The notes under the pieces are model-generated. The model had not been told where the DNA came from, made no database searches, and saw only the letters and a program-made list of their open reading frames with translations. Shown here piece by piece: positions 15,622 through 27,383 of a stretch of DNA of 64,000 nucleotides; position 1 is the stretch's first letter; the number at the start of each line of letters is the position of its first letter. Location of the stretch: assembly GCA_038093975.1 (NCBI GenBank), contig JBBPTG010000020.1:124001-188000 (forward strand), in the 5' to 3' direction. This DNA comes from Chalciporus piperatus (lineage: Eukaryota > Basidiomycota > Agaricomycetes > Boletales > Boletaceae). A program made the position numbers and the translations under genes.

Positions 15622-17404
15622 TCATCCTCGGGAGGCGGCGTAACGCTTGAAAACTCTGCCATCAAACTCTGGACCGGTTTTGCCAAATATATGGCGTTGG
15701 ACGTATTCATTGCGGAATATTCCGTCGGGGTCCACATCCTCTAGGACACTAATGAAATCGTCGAACCGCGGGTATAAGGTGCGAATCGTGTCTGGTCGAA
15801 GACGATGTGCTTTTGCCCAGTGTGGTCGTCCGCCGTGACGGAAGAGAATGGCCTCGAAGCGTTCGAACAGCTTGTGGTATGGAACTTCCAATCCATAAGG
15901 TCTAAGATGAACGGTTAGGTCCGACGATATCATTAGTATTAATGATGCTGACGAGACAAGGCGAACGCCTCACTTGTACTGCACAATTCCGATCCAGCAA
16001 GTTTTCTGATTGTTGCTCGGACTTAGCCAGATGTCATCGGTATCAGAGAAGCGAATCTCGATGGGGAAGTGGGGACGCAGGCCATCAGGGTCTCCAAATT
16101 CCTTGGCTAGCCACGAATGGAGATCTTTCAGGCACGCTTGCGTGTTTTCATAAGGGATAGCCCACTCCGTGGTATGATGGGGGTACTATGGGCAGTTTAG
16201 TTACAAAGTCCACGGCGCCGAGTGATGACAACTCACTCTGCAATCTAGATTAAATACACGATAACTATCATCCACCGTGACGACGTTGTCTTTGACGAGC
16301 CATGCAGCGAACCGGGTCGTGAAGACGTTTAGGGAGAGGACGTATCGGCCCAGGAAGAGAAGGAATTGCAGCACGTGGAAACCCAAAAGGGAATGCCATA
16401 GCCAACTTCCCACTGGTTTTTTTGGCTGTCAGATCCAAAAGATCGATCGTATCAGAAGGCAACGTCAGACAGTTGGACAGAAACAGATGCTTACCTCTAC
16501 AGTCCGATCGGCAGAACTTACCCGGATGGTATCTGCGGCTGGGAACCACCATAGTCGGACATGCTCAGAAGCACCAACGAGGGCGTCCATACGGCGCATA
16601 CATTCGCTGAACCCTATCGTCTGCTGAACTTCCCTCAAACGAAACGCAGGCTCCACTTCCAACGTCACGGTCAAGATAAGACCAGTGCTCCCGAGTCCAC
16701 AGATGGAGGCAACGAAGAGATCCGGTCTCTCTTGGCGAGAACACGATACTCGGGAACCATCGGCCAATAAAAGTGACAAAGCCATCACATGGGTTGAAAT
16801 AACGCCATAATTGATGCCAGTTCCGTGGGTCGCGGTGGTAATGATGCCACCTAGCGTCTGATCGGAAATGGAGCCGACATTGATCATCGCTAAATGATGG
16901 TCGGCAAGCCCAGCATGCAACAGGTCCAGCGTGATACCAGCTTCGGCGATAACGTATCGTTTGTCGACGTTGACCTAGGAGAGAAGGACGGGGTGGAAGA
17001 CGTAAGTCAGCATCGAAATGGTCATATGAATGTGTGCCTTGTATGTCAGAGTGACGACAAGGGGCGCAAACAAGGCTAAATCTACAAAGTCTAAATATGC
17101 TTACTTCAAGTAATCGATTCAACTTTGTGGTGCGAAGCATGTACCCGGTAGTGCACGCGAGATCGCTGGGGCTATGTCCGACTCCGACGGCACGAACGAC
17201 CTTGCTCTCGCGGCGCGCGAGTTCTAATATGAGCTGGCAATGATACTCCGACTCAGGCTCAAAGACAGCGAGGGGGGTGCATGTGAAACTCTGTCCCCAG
17301 TTGGTGAAGCGGGAGCGGGGTGAGTCGGAGGGGACAGTGATTGGAGATAGGAGGTCATATAGGACCTTGGTTGGGATATCTGCAATGTTCGACTGGGTCG
17401 ACAT
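15622..17404 (-). CDS. ALO1: D-arabinono-1,4-lactone oxidase (FAD-linked)
   Basis: Last step of erythroascorbate synthesis, oxidising D-arabinono-1,4-lactone, at mitochondrial membranes in yeast. The N-terminus reads FTNWGQSFTCTPLAVFEPES. It is followed by RAVGVGHSPSDLACT, whose His is the covalent FAD attachment site in this family. The FAD-binding block is NVGSISDQTLGGIITTATHG with STHVMALSLLLADG and FVASICGLGSTGLILTVTLE. HVRLWWFPAADT follows. The C-terminal exon contains the ALO signature GGRPHWAKAH and ends DGRVFKRYAASRG, stop at 15622-15624. I start at ATG 17404 (MSTQSNIADIPTK); an in-frame ATG at 17434 adds ten residues and cannot be excluded. Several short introns split the middle. I saw no transmembrane segment clear enough to call. 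Confidence 0.9.
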
Positions 17405-18456
17405 TTGGGTAGGGGATGAAAAGATATGGATCATTGACCGTCATGAGGGGTTTTTATAATCTTTTGGGAGATGACACAAGCCGATCGACCACATCCCACC
17501 GATCGTCTTCGGAGTTCTCCGAGCAGGCGGGTATGGCCGATGAGTCGGACAGGTCGGTGGAAAGCAGTGTAAAAAGTGTTAGTGCGGTCAGAGGTAGAAG
17601 GTGACACTGGCCGATCTCTTGGGGCAATGTAAAGGCACAGGGGATGCCTTGGGACAAGGTACCAGGTCCCAATATAACCAAGTTCGCGAGACCAGTTAGC
17701 TTTTTGGTCATGGCGTGTAACGCTCCATAACTAAATCGGTCCCTTCGACGTTTCGAAACCGCAAACATATGGATTTTGATTTGATGAAAAATATAAATCG
17801 GTGACGAATGTGTCCCATCGGTCGCTCGACAGAACCCTATTCCCTTCGTGGGATGGATTTTGATCTGATCCATCAACGAAATATCTGTCAAGTCCTGAAC
17901 GATCTAGCGATGCCACATATTCACCTTGGATACTGTAACGCCCGTCCACCTCCTACCATCGGGCCATCGTTATCGGCGACGGGAGCGGTGACGCTGGTGC
18001 CACTGAGTGGTGGAAGGAGCGCAAGACCGTCAGTGCTACACATGCATGTGGACATCTTGACACCATATGAAGATGAAAGATTTAAAAATATGGATACCAG
18101 GAACCTTGACGACAACAGTAACTTTGCTTCCGGCGTCGCCGAGAACGAAGCGACTTACATTTCCGTCTTCCTTCTTTCCTTCCTTGAGTTCCTTCCTCTC
18201 AGTTAACTTATTTAGAACAGGGAACGAACCCGAGAACCAACGTTTTGCCGGTTTGTCTCTCACGCGACACGATCTACAGATTCAATTAATCAATCCACCC
18301 AAACCCTCAAGATATGCGTCCCGTATATTTTTAATATGATAAACCACCACTGGGTCCCTGGGAACGATCCGAACGCTCGCAGACGGCCACTATGAACGTG
18401 TTGCTACTCGTTAATCCAGAAAACAGTATGAAAAATAGCATTGGGGGGTATTACAC
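17405..18456. other. Intergenic region, ALO1 to Hsp70-like gene
   Basis: About 1 kb between the ALO1 start and the end of the Hsp70-like gene. Open frames on both strands (for example 17808-18206 +) show no family motif or convincing exon chain. It presumably holds the ALO1 promoter and the Hsp70-like 3' untranslated region. Confidence 0.45.
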
Positions 18457-21400
18457 TCAATTCAAAAAGTCGAACACGACCCGGCTCCACTCCTGGCCTT
18501 CATAAAACAACACCCCTCTGACCTCGACGCTGTCCATTTCGAGACCAAGCTCAAATTCTGCCACACATCGTTCGTATCAAAATCGTATCTCGATCGAGTA
18601 AAACCCTACGTACCAGTGTAGAATCCGTTCGGCTGCGGCATACTGGCGTTTTGCTGGAACGTGGGTAACGTACTCAGATCGACCGTCCATTTGCAGAGCT
18701 CCATCGTTTCGCCCTAGCGCACATACACACACGACGTCAGTGACAATCCCAAGATAGGCATGACGATAGATCCTTGCCTCATCGGTATATCGCATAACTT
18801 TATCGGAATCAGACGTGTACAGGACCGCCACGAAATGACGATCTGTAAGCCACTATTCAGTATCGCAAGGCGGTGATGAATAACAGCTACCCATATCGTA
18901 CCCTGAGCACTCTGTGAGAATTTACTGCGGGGAAAAATTTAGGTTGATTCAACACATTCAATCATCGCCCAATGCTCACCAGAACTTGGTCTTCACGCGT
19001 TGACTACACAAGAGATCTGATCAGTCATTGAATGGGAAAAAAAACTAGACACACGATCTTACCCCTTTCGCAGGATGGCACCTTTCATGACTAGATATTG
19101 GAGTCTAAACTTCCGGTCACCAAATTGATACCCTATATGAATGCAGAACACCTACCGATTCTCGCATATGGGCACACTAGCGTTGTTCTCCCTGATGTAT
19201 GCTGGTCGTTTCAGCCAGTCCTCTGGTTCGGCTGGGAGTTTGACCTCGATGACACAGCCATTTCAGTACGCATCAGCACGACGGGACGCAAACACGCTCA
19301 CTCTCATGATGTACGCACGAGGCGATATCACGGTCGACACTATCGCTTTGCGTGTAAGTCCGTACTGAGCGGCACCTCGCAAGGTGGCCGTATCAGCATC
19401 AGAGGGGCGTGCGATGACTTTGATGTTGCTAGAAAACTTCTCCTGCACACACACACAAGGTACGTTCGTTGATCGGTAGGAAAACCCGGGTCGCGCCCAA
19501 CTTACCTCCACCATTTTGAATAGATACTCGCTCCCAGCAAAGCCTCCCACGAGAAGCAGTGCATCAATCCTTTGCTCAATCTTCTTCGATTGTTCTTCGA
19601 TCATCTCGAGAACCTAAATAACGTTAAGCCAATGATATTCAACATTGATGCAACATAATTCTCCGACCTGATCAACAACAGGGTCAAATACTTCTCGGCG
19701 GATCAGGTTTCCGGGCATCGCGAGTTCCCCATTGATGAGTCCAACGGACGGGTCATGCGGGTCCTGCACGTTGAAGCACGTAAAATGGAAAAACGTATCT
19801 GGAGTTTCATTTAGTGAGCGGTCAATCAACATCCCACGCAGTGTCGGACGATATACCATCATCGATTTCTCCTCTGAATGCCAATTTATCGGTCTGGCTA
19901 AACGAGTGCATGAAATATGCCAAACTCGCAGCATCAAGGTGAGCAGGATGATCTGCCAAAAGCGTCTTGACAAGCTCTCTGAATCGGAGATCGAGGAAAA
20001 GGGAGCCGCAATTAGCTCCTGACCGCGCGCACATCTCAGCCATTTCGAAATTCGACATCTGACCGATAATCTTGTAACATGCAAGGTCCTTTTGGCCGAA
20101 CGTGACCAACGATACACGGCGAGCAAAACGATTTTACGCACGACCGTACCACCTCCAGCATCACAGATCATGAAGTTCTGACTCGGGCGCAACTTGTGGA
20201 GGTCCGTCAAGCGTGCACAATGAACTGCGGCAGCCTCTGGTTCGCTAAAGATAGATGAGTCAGGGGGAAGGCGTAGGCTGTGACGGGGAAAGTAACCATA
20301 CGTGATTATGCGCAGGCGATCACGCCAATGAATATCCCCCGCGCGAGCAGATTGAACGAGCCCGGCTTCAATTGCAGCTGCTCTCATCAAATCACATCCT
20401 TTGGCATCCCACGCTGCGGGGCACGTCACAACAACGTCGGCGGAATCTTGTGACGCAAGGCAATACAATCACTGATTCCAGACCAATAGTCGACTGAATG
20501 GACTCGCTTACTGAGATCCGCAACCGCCCCTATTTCTCGAGTGATTTCTTCCTTGGCATACTCCCACAGACAGGTCAGGAAATCGACGATCAAGTTCATG
20601 GCCGTTTTACCGGGCTAGCGCGGAGAAATGTGATGCCCTATTTGAGGATAATCATGCGGCGACTTACAGGAAGTTGCGGTAGTCGCGGGTCGATAGTGCT
20701 CTCATCCCGCAATGCGCGCGGTTCGAGGAACAATTTAAACCTGGACGAAAGCTTAATAGCGTTGCGGAGGAAGTGCCAAGTTTGAGCTCTTACCATTCAC
20801 ATCGGACCGTCCCAGGCATAGGGCTCGCGTTCTTGGCTTCGAGTCCCCAGGCCAAGACTTGACCATGTTCGTCGTAAAGAAGGCATGTCGGCACTTTGCG
20901 GAACGTTTCGAAGGACCCTGGCCAATGCAGAATCTGTTGAACGGCCCCGGATGCGATACGAGATGACCCATACGCCTATGCAAACATCATTAAAATATGT
21001 CGTTGATGGATCACTCGTGCTTACGACGCCTGAGAACGTGGTACCTGAGGGAAGGTTGAGTCGACGGACATGAACGATGTCCAAACAAGTTACTCGCCAA
21101 AATCAATGGAAATCGACATTCTACCCTCGTTTGCAGGTGCTCCAGAATACTCGGTTCTTGACATCGAAGTTACCGTCTGCGACATGGATAACGACGGCGA
21201 AGTAGAAGCATGTCGGGGTGGCACGTGTATAGGACTTGGATGGAACAATGGCGGGTTCCCTCCCGGAAGGCCATTCTGAGTAGAAGGACCGTATGACGTA
21301 GGGGAGGTCGGCAACATCTGCATGCCTGTGTTCATAGGCGAAACGGGCATCATTCCACTAACCGGACGCGGGGAGGGTGAACCATTCCATGGACCTTGAG

Positions 21401-21611
21401 CGCCGTTCACGCTCTGTTGGTTGTATTGAAAAGACACTGGTGGTGGTGACGGTCCAGTAGGAGACTGAAGCAGCGCAGGTTTTTCATAGTATGGCATCTG
21501 AGGACCTTGCTGAGGACCTGGCTGCTGGTTGATGGTTCCAGGTTGGCTGAATGGCTGGACCCGGTTGGTGTACTGGTCGTCCTGGATCGCTGGTTCTCCA
21601 CAGCAGCCCAT
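18457..21611 (-). CDS. Hsp70-superfamily ATPase (Hsp70-12A-like) with long disordered N-terminus
   Basis: Actin/Hsp70-fold ATPase without the classical substrate-binding domain layout. The first exon starts at ATG 21611 with MGCCGEPAIQDDQY and continues as about 155 Pro/Gln/Ser-rich residues before SMSRTEYSGAP and MSISIDFG. This is spliced to GTTFSGV, the phosphate-1 loop. Later exons give VVVTCPAAWDAKGCDLMRAA, EPEAAAVHCARL, and the phosphate-2 motif ICDAGGGTVDLACYKI (split by an intron). Then come LAYFMHSFSQTDKLAFRG, DALLLVGGFAGSEYLFKMVE (adenosine motif) and RPSDADTATLRGAAQYGL. The last exon ends GQEWSRVVFDFLN with TGA at 18457-18459. About ten introns are needed. Clients and role are unknown. 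The MGCC start suggests lipid attachment, but residues 6-7 (Glu-Pro) do not fit the usual myristoylation rule. Confidence 0.83.
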
Positions 21612-23532
21612 GGTGGACTAGTCGTGTAGAGCACGTCGAGAACAATAACACTGAGCTGGACGACACACAGCCCAACGTCCAGGGTCGTTGTGGCAGTGCG
21701 ACTCCAGGGCCGCATTGGAACCTGGGCGGCAGCACTAGTGATCTATAATCGGTAGCTGTTCTCGACAGAATGTCGTCAAAAATCCATCGCTGGACATCGC
21801 GTGAGCATGAAAAACCCCAACGAACGATAGACAGGTCGTATTGAAGCAAAAGCTCACAATTCGGTGATCAACAGTTCTTTGACATGGTGGATGAGGTCGA
21901 AGACGTGAACCGATCCGAGTTTCGCAGTTACACCGGAAATGCGATCTACGCTCACATCACGATCATCCACGTACAGATCGATTTTTCAACCAAGTTTCGA
22001 TAGATCGAGGGTGAATAGTCTCAGAGCTCATTTCCCGCCTTATTCCGAACCCCAATTTCGTCGGGGGGTGCAGACGACGATCAGCTGCCAACCACATCGC
22101 AAATTTCATGCCGGAATCGTTCTACGAACATCACCAATAGTCCATTGGTACGGAGAAACAACACGCTGTCGGCTGAAGAACCTCGGAAGATGGTCGCCTA
22201 CCTACGACCGCGACCACGCACCGCTGATCACCCACACCCCTCACCTCGAGTAATTTCAAAGCGCAGCGAGAATGACAGAGGACGGAAGAGAAAAATCTGC
22301 TTCCGCAAACTGTGTGTTTAAACACAGCTAATTTCCCTCTGCGTCATGTTTCAAAAGTACGCATGGAGCTGGCAGAAGCCCCGTCGCAAATTCACGTCAG
22401 AGGAAAAAGCCAATGTGCAGCGTGTCGCGCGATGCGGAACGATCCTTGGGTGAATCATGAGACATCGCCTCATGGTTCTCATGGGACGGAGAGGTAACAC
22501 CCCGTGTTGCCACTCCACAAGACGAATGACAGCAAGGACGCCTCGACCGAAATAAAAAGACCGCGTCGATAAGCAGGATGCTAAGTACGGCGCGGCAGGG
22601 CAAATCCGCGTTGCTTCCACCTACTTTTGAAGTCGGCAAGTTCATGAATGCAACGACAGGATCCGTCTGACGGAAACATTGAGAACGACACCGCGTGAGA
22701 GGGCGTCGTCTTCATCTCCAAGTCAAAAATTCAGCCGTGGCCGCACGACGCAAATGACAAAACTCTCACCCATCGACGGTTGCAGTGGTAATCAATGAAC
22801 GCAGCCCAATCATTCCCACAAAAATGCGGGTGGCAGCGATGTCAGATCCCCACTGACACCCAGGACGCGGCGTGTTGAGTGTGGGTAGGGAAAGCTTCGA
22901 TTGTACCATCAATGACTGTAGGAAAGGTGGTGGTGGGAGGAACACAGATCGTCGGTGCTGTCCGGGACTTGACAGCATGGACTTGGCACGGACGGGATTC
23001 TTTTTTCTGTCGCTCCATCAGAGCTCACGGAGTAGCGCATGAACGCAGGTCAGGCATCACCATGTCGACCCACCAGATGACAGAGACTCCGATCAGAAAA
23101 TTCTGCTAATGGTAATGTGTTGAACGATCATGGTCCGCGGGAGGAGGTTAAACGGACGCGAAGCAGCTGCCGCCATGCCGCTCCTACCAGAAATTATTGA
23201 CTGCTCAGCGCTGAAGCGGTTTCCCAGTGGTTTCCCCTCGGACGAGCCCAACATTGCCATGCCAGGAGAATCCGAAGTGTGTCCCTTGCGATGGAACATC
23301 GTCTATCTTCTTTGAAACCAAAACTCACCGAGCTGACCGAACCGACCACGAAGAAGAGCGGATTTCTGCCAGGAATGAGCGCTTCCGCGAAGGTTTTGAG
23401 TCGAACAGATTCAGAGTCCCTGGCCCGACCAGGCGGCGCTGCAATTTGCTCGTAACCGACACTCACAACATCCAACTCGACTTTGGGCACTCCCCTCGCT
23501 AGTCAACGTCCCCGGCGTCGACGACCATCACC
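21612..23532. other. 1.9 kb region with possible unrecognised minus-strand exons
   Basis: No gene could be assembled. Two minus-strand open stretches look protein-like: one from ATG 23490 (MPKVELDVVSVGYEQIA ...) and one within 23093-23299. A third at 22766-22978 contains GSDIAATRIFVGMIGLRSL. They may be exons of an unrecognised gene divergent from the 23533 gene, but I could not join them with confidence. Confidence 0.3.
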
Positions 23533-23939
23533 ATGAGCGCATCAAAACATGCTTCTAAACTCGCCTCCATCGCATCCGCATGGCCTGCAGACCCCTTCCG
23601 TCCAAACGTCCAACTAAAAAACTTGTTCCAATCCCTCACTACACACCCACGTCTGTCAGCCAACGCCGTACACTCCGCAAAGGTCCTACTAGAGAACGGC
23701 GTACAGAAAAAGGTGAGGCAACAAAGTCACTCGCTCCACCTTGACATTCATCCAATCTCGAACTCGAACCCGAACCTGAACGCGCCGCGTCTCCCTACCC
23801 GCAGTACCCATTGTCGAAAAAGACGTTAGAACCAGCATCGATGCCCAAACATTACCAACGTCTGGTACAAGGGTACGAGATGAGCGCACAAGGCACTGGC
23901 AGACCCTGGTGGAAGGTCTTTTTCAATATCTGGCGATAA
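23533..23939 (+). CDS. Small protein, probable UQCC2/Cbp6-like cytochrome bc1 assembly factor
   Basis: Two exons (23533-23712 and 23805-23936, with stop TAA at 23937-23939) joined over a 92-nt GT..AG intron in phase 0. The product is 104 residues. The N-terminus MSASKHASKLASIASAWPAD is followed by a helical stretch with LKNLFQSLTTHPRLSANAV. The second exon contains PKHYQRLVQGYE and a basic-aromatic tail GRPWWKVFFNIW. The spacing of the Y-Q-R-L motif and the Trp-rich end resemble the mitochondrial assembly factor UQCC2/Cbp6, which supports cytochrome b synthesis. This assignment is by eye and moderate; the exon structure is firmer than the function. Confidence 0.58.
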
Positions 23940-24573
23940 ATGTCATCTACCGCTCGCTCTCAATCCCAGCCATCACCATCGTCCATCATTCCAATTCCAT
24001 GTGTACAACCATGCCAATGCTGCCTCGGTGCTTCTTCCTGGTGCAACGCCGCTCGGAACTGATGGCGGAAGATGAGGTGTCGTTCCAACTCGGGTCGATG
24101 AACGGTGGTCTCCTGGCAGGCATCTTCAAGTTCTTTTCACAGTGTTCCAAGTTTCTCCCATTTTTTTTCGGCAATTCATTCATACTTAGGTTTAACCTAT
24201 CAAGTAAATCCATTTAATGGACTCCTATTCATCACCACGATCGATTGATCACTGAGTACTGATCGATCACATAGTTGAAAAGTTGATATTGGGCCCACTG
24301 GGTGATCATCAACCCAAGTTTAAAGCATGCCACGATGACCAAGTTTCTGAATGCAACGCGGCAAACCTGTGACGACGACAACCAAATCGATCACGATGAA
24401 ACACTGCACGAAACTGGCACCGACAATCGCTTGAATTGGGGGTTCGTGCTCTACCCTCGCAGATTATCTAGGTCGAGCGAACATAATTAGATAATACACC
24501 CCTTCTTTTTGCCCCGGTCTCAAATGCTTGGTTGCAGGGTTCGCGTGCGCCGTTTTGACAAGGTGGATGATCA
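23940..24573. other. Convergent intergenic region
   Basis: Between the stops of the UQCC2-like gene and NOC2. It is AT-richer, with GATCGATTGATCACTGAG-like words near 24240. No supported gene; probably two 3' ends. Confidence 0.45.
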
Positions 24574-27306
24574 TCAACTTTGATCCAGAATTTCATCTTC
24601 ACCTTTTGCGGCCTACAAAAGGTATCGAAACGCCAGGTCAGCAAAAACCCAATTCCCCACCCGAACAACGCGCAAGGGGAAAGGCAACATCAATACGTAC
24701 CTTGTCAACCAAGTTTTTCCGTTTCGTTCTCGCCTTGCGTTGAACCTGAACGTATTTCGCAAGAGGCGAATCTTCAACCCTGAGACTTGCTTCCCACATC
24801 TCCACCTCTGACAGCTCGCCAGGGACGAAATTCACTCCCTTGCGCTTCTGTTCCATCCATTTGGCACTTTCTTCGATACGCTCTACAACTCCCTTGACGA
24901 CGCCCATTTCTTTGCCCGCCCCCCCGCCTTTTGATTTCGATTTGGCGGTTTTGAGAGTCTTGCGAAGGGAAACGACGATTGGGACTGTGATCTCGGGAAA
25001 TGCGATGCTGCCGTGGACGGGCTTGCTGGAGAGCCATTCGGCGAGAGTGAAGGTGGCTTCGTCGATGAGACCTTCCATGTACACGCGAGTTTTGAGGTAT
25101 TGTGCAGGTGCGCGGATGTTGGACTCGAAGTCGAGGGGACGGAGCGTCGATGGCTTAGGTTTGCTCGATGAGGTGAGTTGCGATGAGATTATGGGAAGCA
25201 AGTAGGGGGTAAGCGGGATGTAGGTGTTGGTGTGACGCGACAAATGGAGCATAGACCGAGCAATATGCAGGTGGAAAGGGTAGGAGCGAGCATTGGATAT
25301 AAGTCTGAGTGTGTGTGTGCGTGAGCACGGTATAGGCAAGAAGATCGACATTGACTTACTTGATGGCACCCAGGCTCACTTGAACCAAAGGATACATCAG
25401 GGCCTTGAGTTCGCTCTCCTTACCCCGCCCCGCCTGTAGCTCTGTACTGCATGCCCTTGCTAGCACAAGCGACCAGAAATCGACCGAGTGCACATATTGC
25501 CAGTTATATACCTGTAGGTATGCTTCCTAATGGTGTATATTCAGTCAAGACTCGTAGAAATGTAGAGCGACGGTTAGAAATGTACTTTTGTCTGGGTCTT
25601 CATGCTGTTTCTGAGGTGAATCGCCAGCTGCCTTATGTATCCGAACGCGTGCTGATACGAGGTTGCATGGTCCAAGCAGAATATCTCGGAGGCAGAATTT
25701 TTCATGAGGTTGATGGACGGCAATTTGTGAGTGCTCGTAGATTTCGATGAGCGCACCAGCTGGAGATAGGTCCTCTGGGGGGATCGTTAGCAAAGAAATT
25801 GAAAAAAAGGGGAATGAACACCGACCTTCAACACCAGGTCCAACATGGCACTGTCTGAGGAATTTGCAAGCATTCTGATTGCCAAGAATGCCGATATCCG
25901 CACGCTGTCCTCTCCCGAAGACCACACGTCCAGACATTGCTGCGAATACGCATCTTGAGCGTCACGAAGTGAGATAACATTTTCAAATAAGCGTACCTTA
26001 AGATATGCTTTGATTGCTTTGCGGCTCGTGATGACATACGGCAAGATCTTGGCGCTTTCTACAAAAGCAAGCTGGAGTAGATCGTTGTTGGTAAGCTGAG
26101 GGATGAGGTGGATGACATTGCCGAAGTATGACAGGATGAGCTTCTGAAGCGCCTTTTGTTTTGTTGTTTGAGTCGGAGGTTTGCTATCAGGAGGTAATAA
26201 GTGCGTAGACGGGGATAAAAGACTCGGGTCGTGCGTACAATTTTCCGTCGGGGAGGGTTTTGTAAGGAATGTGATGAGCGAGAACGATTGGAGTGTATTT
26301 GAGGGCGGTGGTGACTAGCTTGTTGTACACTAAAAGATGGAGTGTCAGTAGTGGAGTCATAGCCAGCGGGACGACGCACTTGTTGCGCTGTCTATGTTCC
26401 AAGCAAGGACTTGGTTTTCCTCGTTCATGTGTGCGGCGGAACGGAAGGCGACGAGAAGTTTCCTGAGAGCACGAAGGGAGCGATACTGGAAGAATCATGA
26501 GCTACGCGCGAGCTAACGGAAGGTCACTCACGTCGAGCAAAGCTTTCTGCCATTCACGTAGGATGCCCTTGGTGAGGATAGGCAAAGACACGTCCTCTGT
26601 CTCTTCAGCATTCTCCTCTTCATCTTCCTCGTCGTCATCGTCGTCTGCCATGTCGCCGGCATTGAAATCGAGTAATTCCCGGTCGTTTTCTTGGAGGTAC
26701 TTGTAGAACTCTGGATCCTTTTCGGCGAGTTTCGAGAGTTCTTGCAAGTGTGTGGTACCATCGTCTGTAATAACGTGTTTGCGATGATGAGAAGTGTCCG
26801 TGACAGAGAGTCATACCATCTAGATCGTCGACGGAAGCGAAAGACTGGTCGTCAGCAAAGTCTTCCTCGTCGTCTTCCTCATCTGTGCCGGAATCGTCCT
26901 GGTCGACGTTCATCTGTAAAGTCCGGCGATGATAAGTGTCAGTTGTCGATCTTGATACGTGTCCGTACCTCCTCGTCCGAGTCGTCTGCCATGAATCCGG
27001 CACCGAGCAAGTCATCAACCGTGCTGGCGTTGACGCTACGAAACGACGATGAGCACACGATCTACCTGGACATAGACCCACTGACGTTGATTTCTCCGTG
27101 TGCTCCTCCACTTCGTCGTCGTCGTCGTCGTCCGCCGCATTGCTGTCGTTGTTTCCTTGTTTTGCACTCTCCTTGCCTTTTCCTCTCGTCCCTCTTCTAC
27201 TCTCAATTTTCTTTTTGATCTGCTGGGTTTTTTTCCTGGACTGGATCGTTTTCTTGAGCTGTCCGCTCGATGCGAACTTTCTCGTCGCTTTGGACGCTTT
27301 TCCCAT
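24574..27306 (-). CDS. NOC2: Nucleolar complex protein 2 (60S ribosome assembly)
   Basis: Scaffold for large-subunit pre-ribosome export, partner of Noc1 and Noc3 in yeast. Starts at ATG 27306 ([20 protein letters not shown]) with a Lys-rich N-terminus and acidic runs ([31 protein letters not shown]). The conserved core reads [68 protein letters not shown] and [20 protein letters not shown]. It continues with [20 protein letters not shown] and ends with a short last exon [12 protein letters not shown] after a GTACGT..TTGTAG intron; stop TGA at 24574-24576. It is divergent from METTL14; the start codons are only 77 nt apart. Confidence 0.9.
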
Positions 27307-27383
27307 CTTGACGTTGCGCAGAAGTCAAGCTAGTCACTAGTCAAGATCCAAGTTGGGTCCACCTCCGAAAAGGCAACTGCTCA
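27307..27383. promoter_or_regulatory. Compact bidirectional promoter between NOC2 and METTL14
   Basis: Only 77 nt separate the divergent start codons, so both promoters and both 5' leaders must fit here or overlap the coding regions. It includes the 11-nt palindrome CTAGTCACTAG. No TATA box is seen. Confidence 0.6.
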
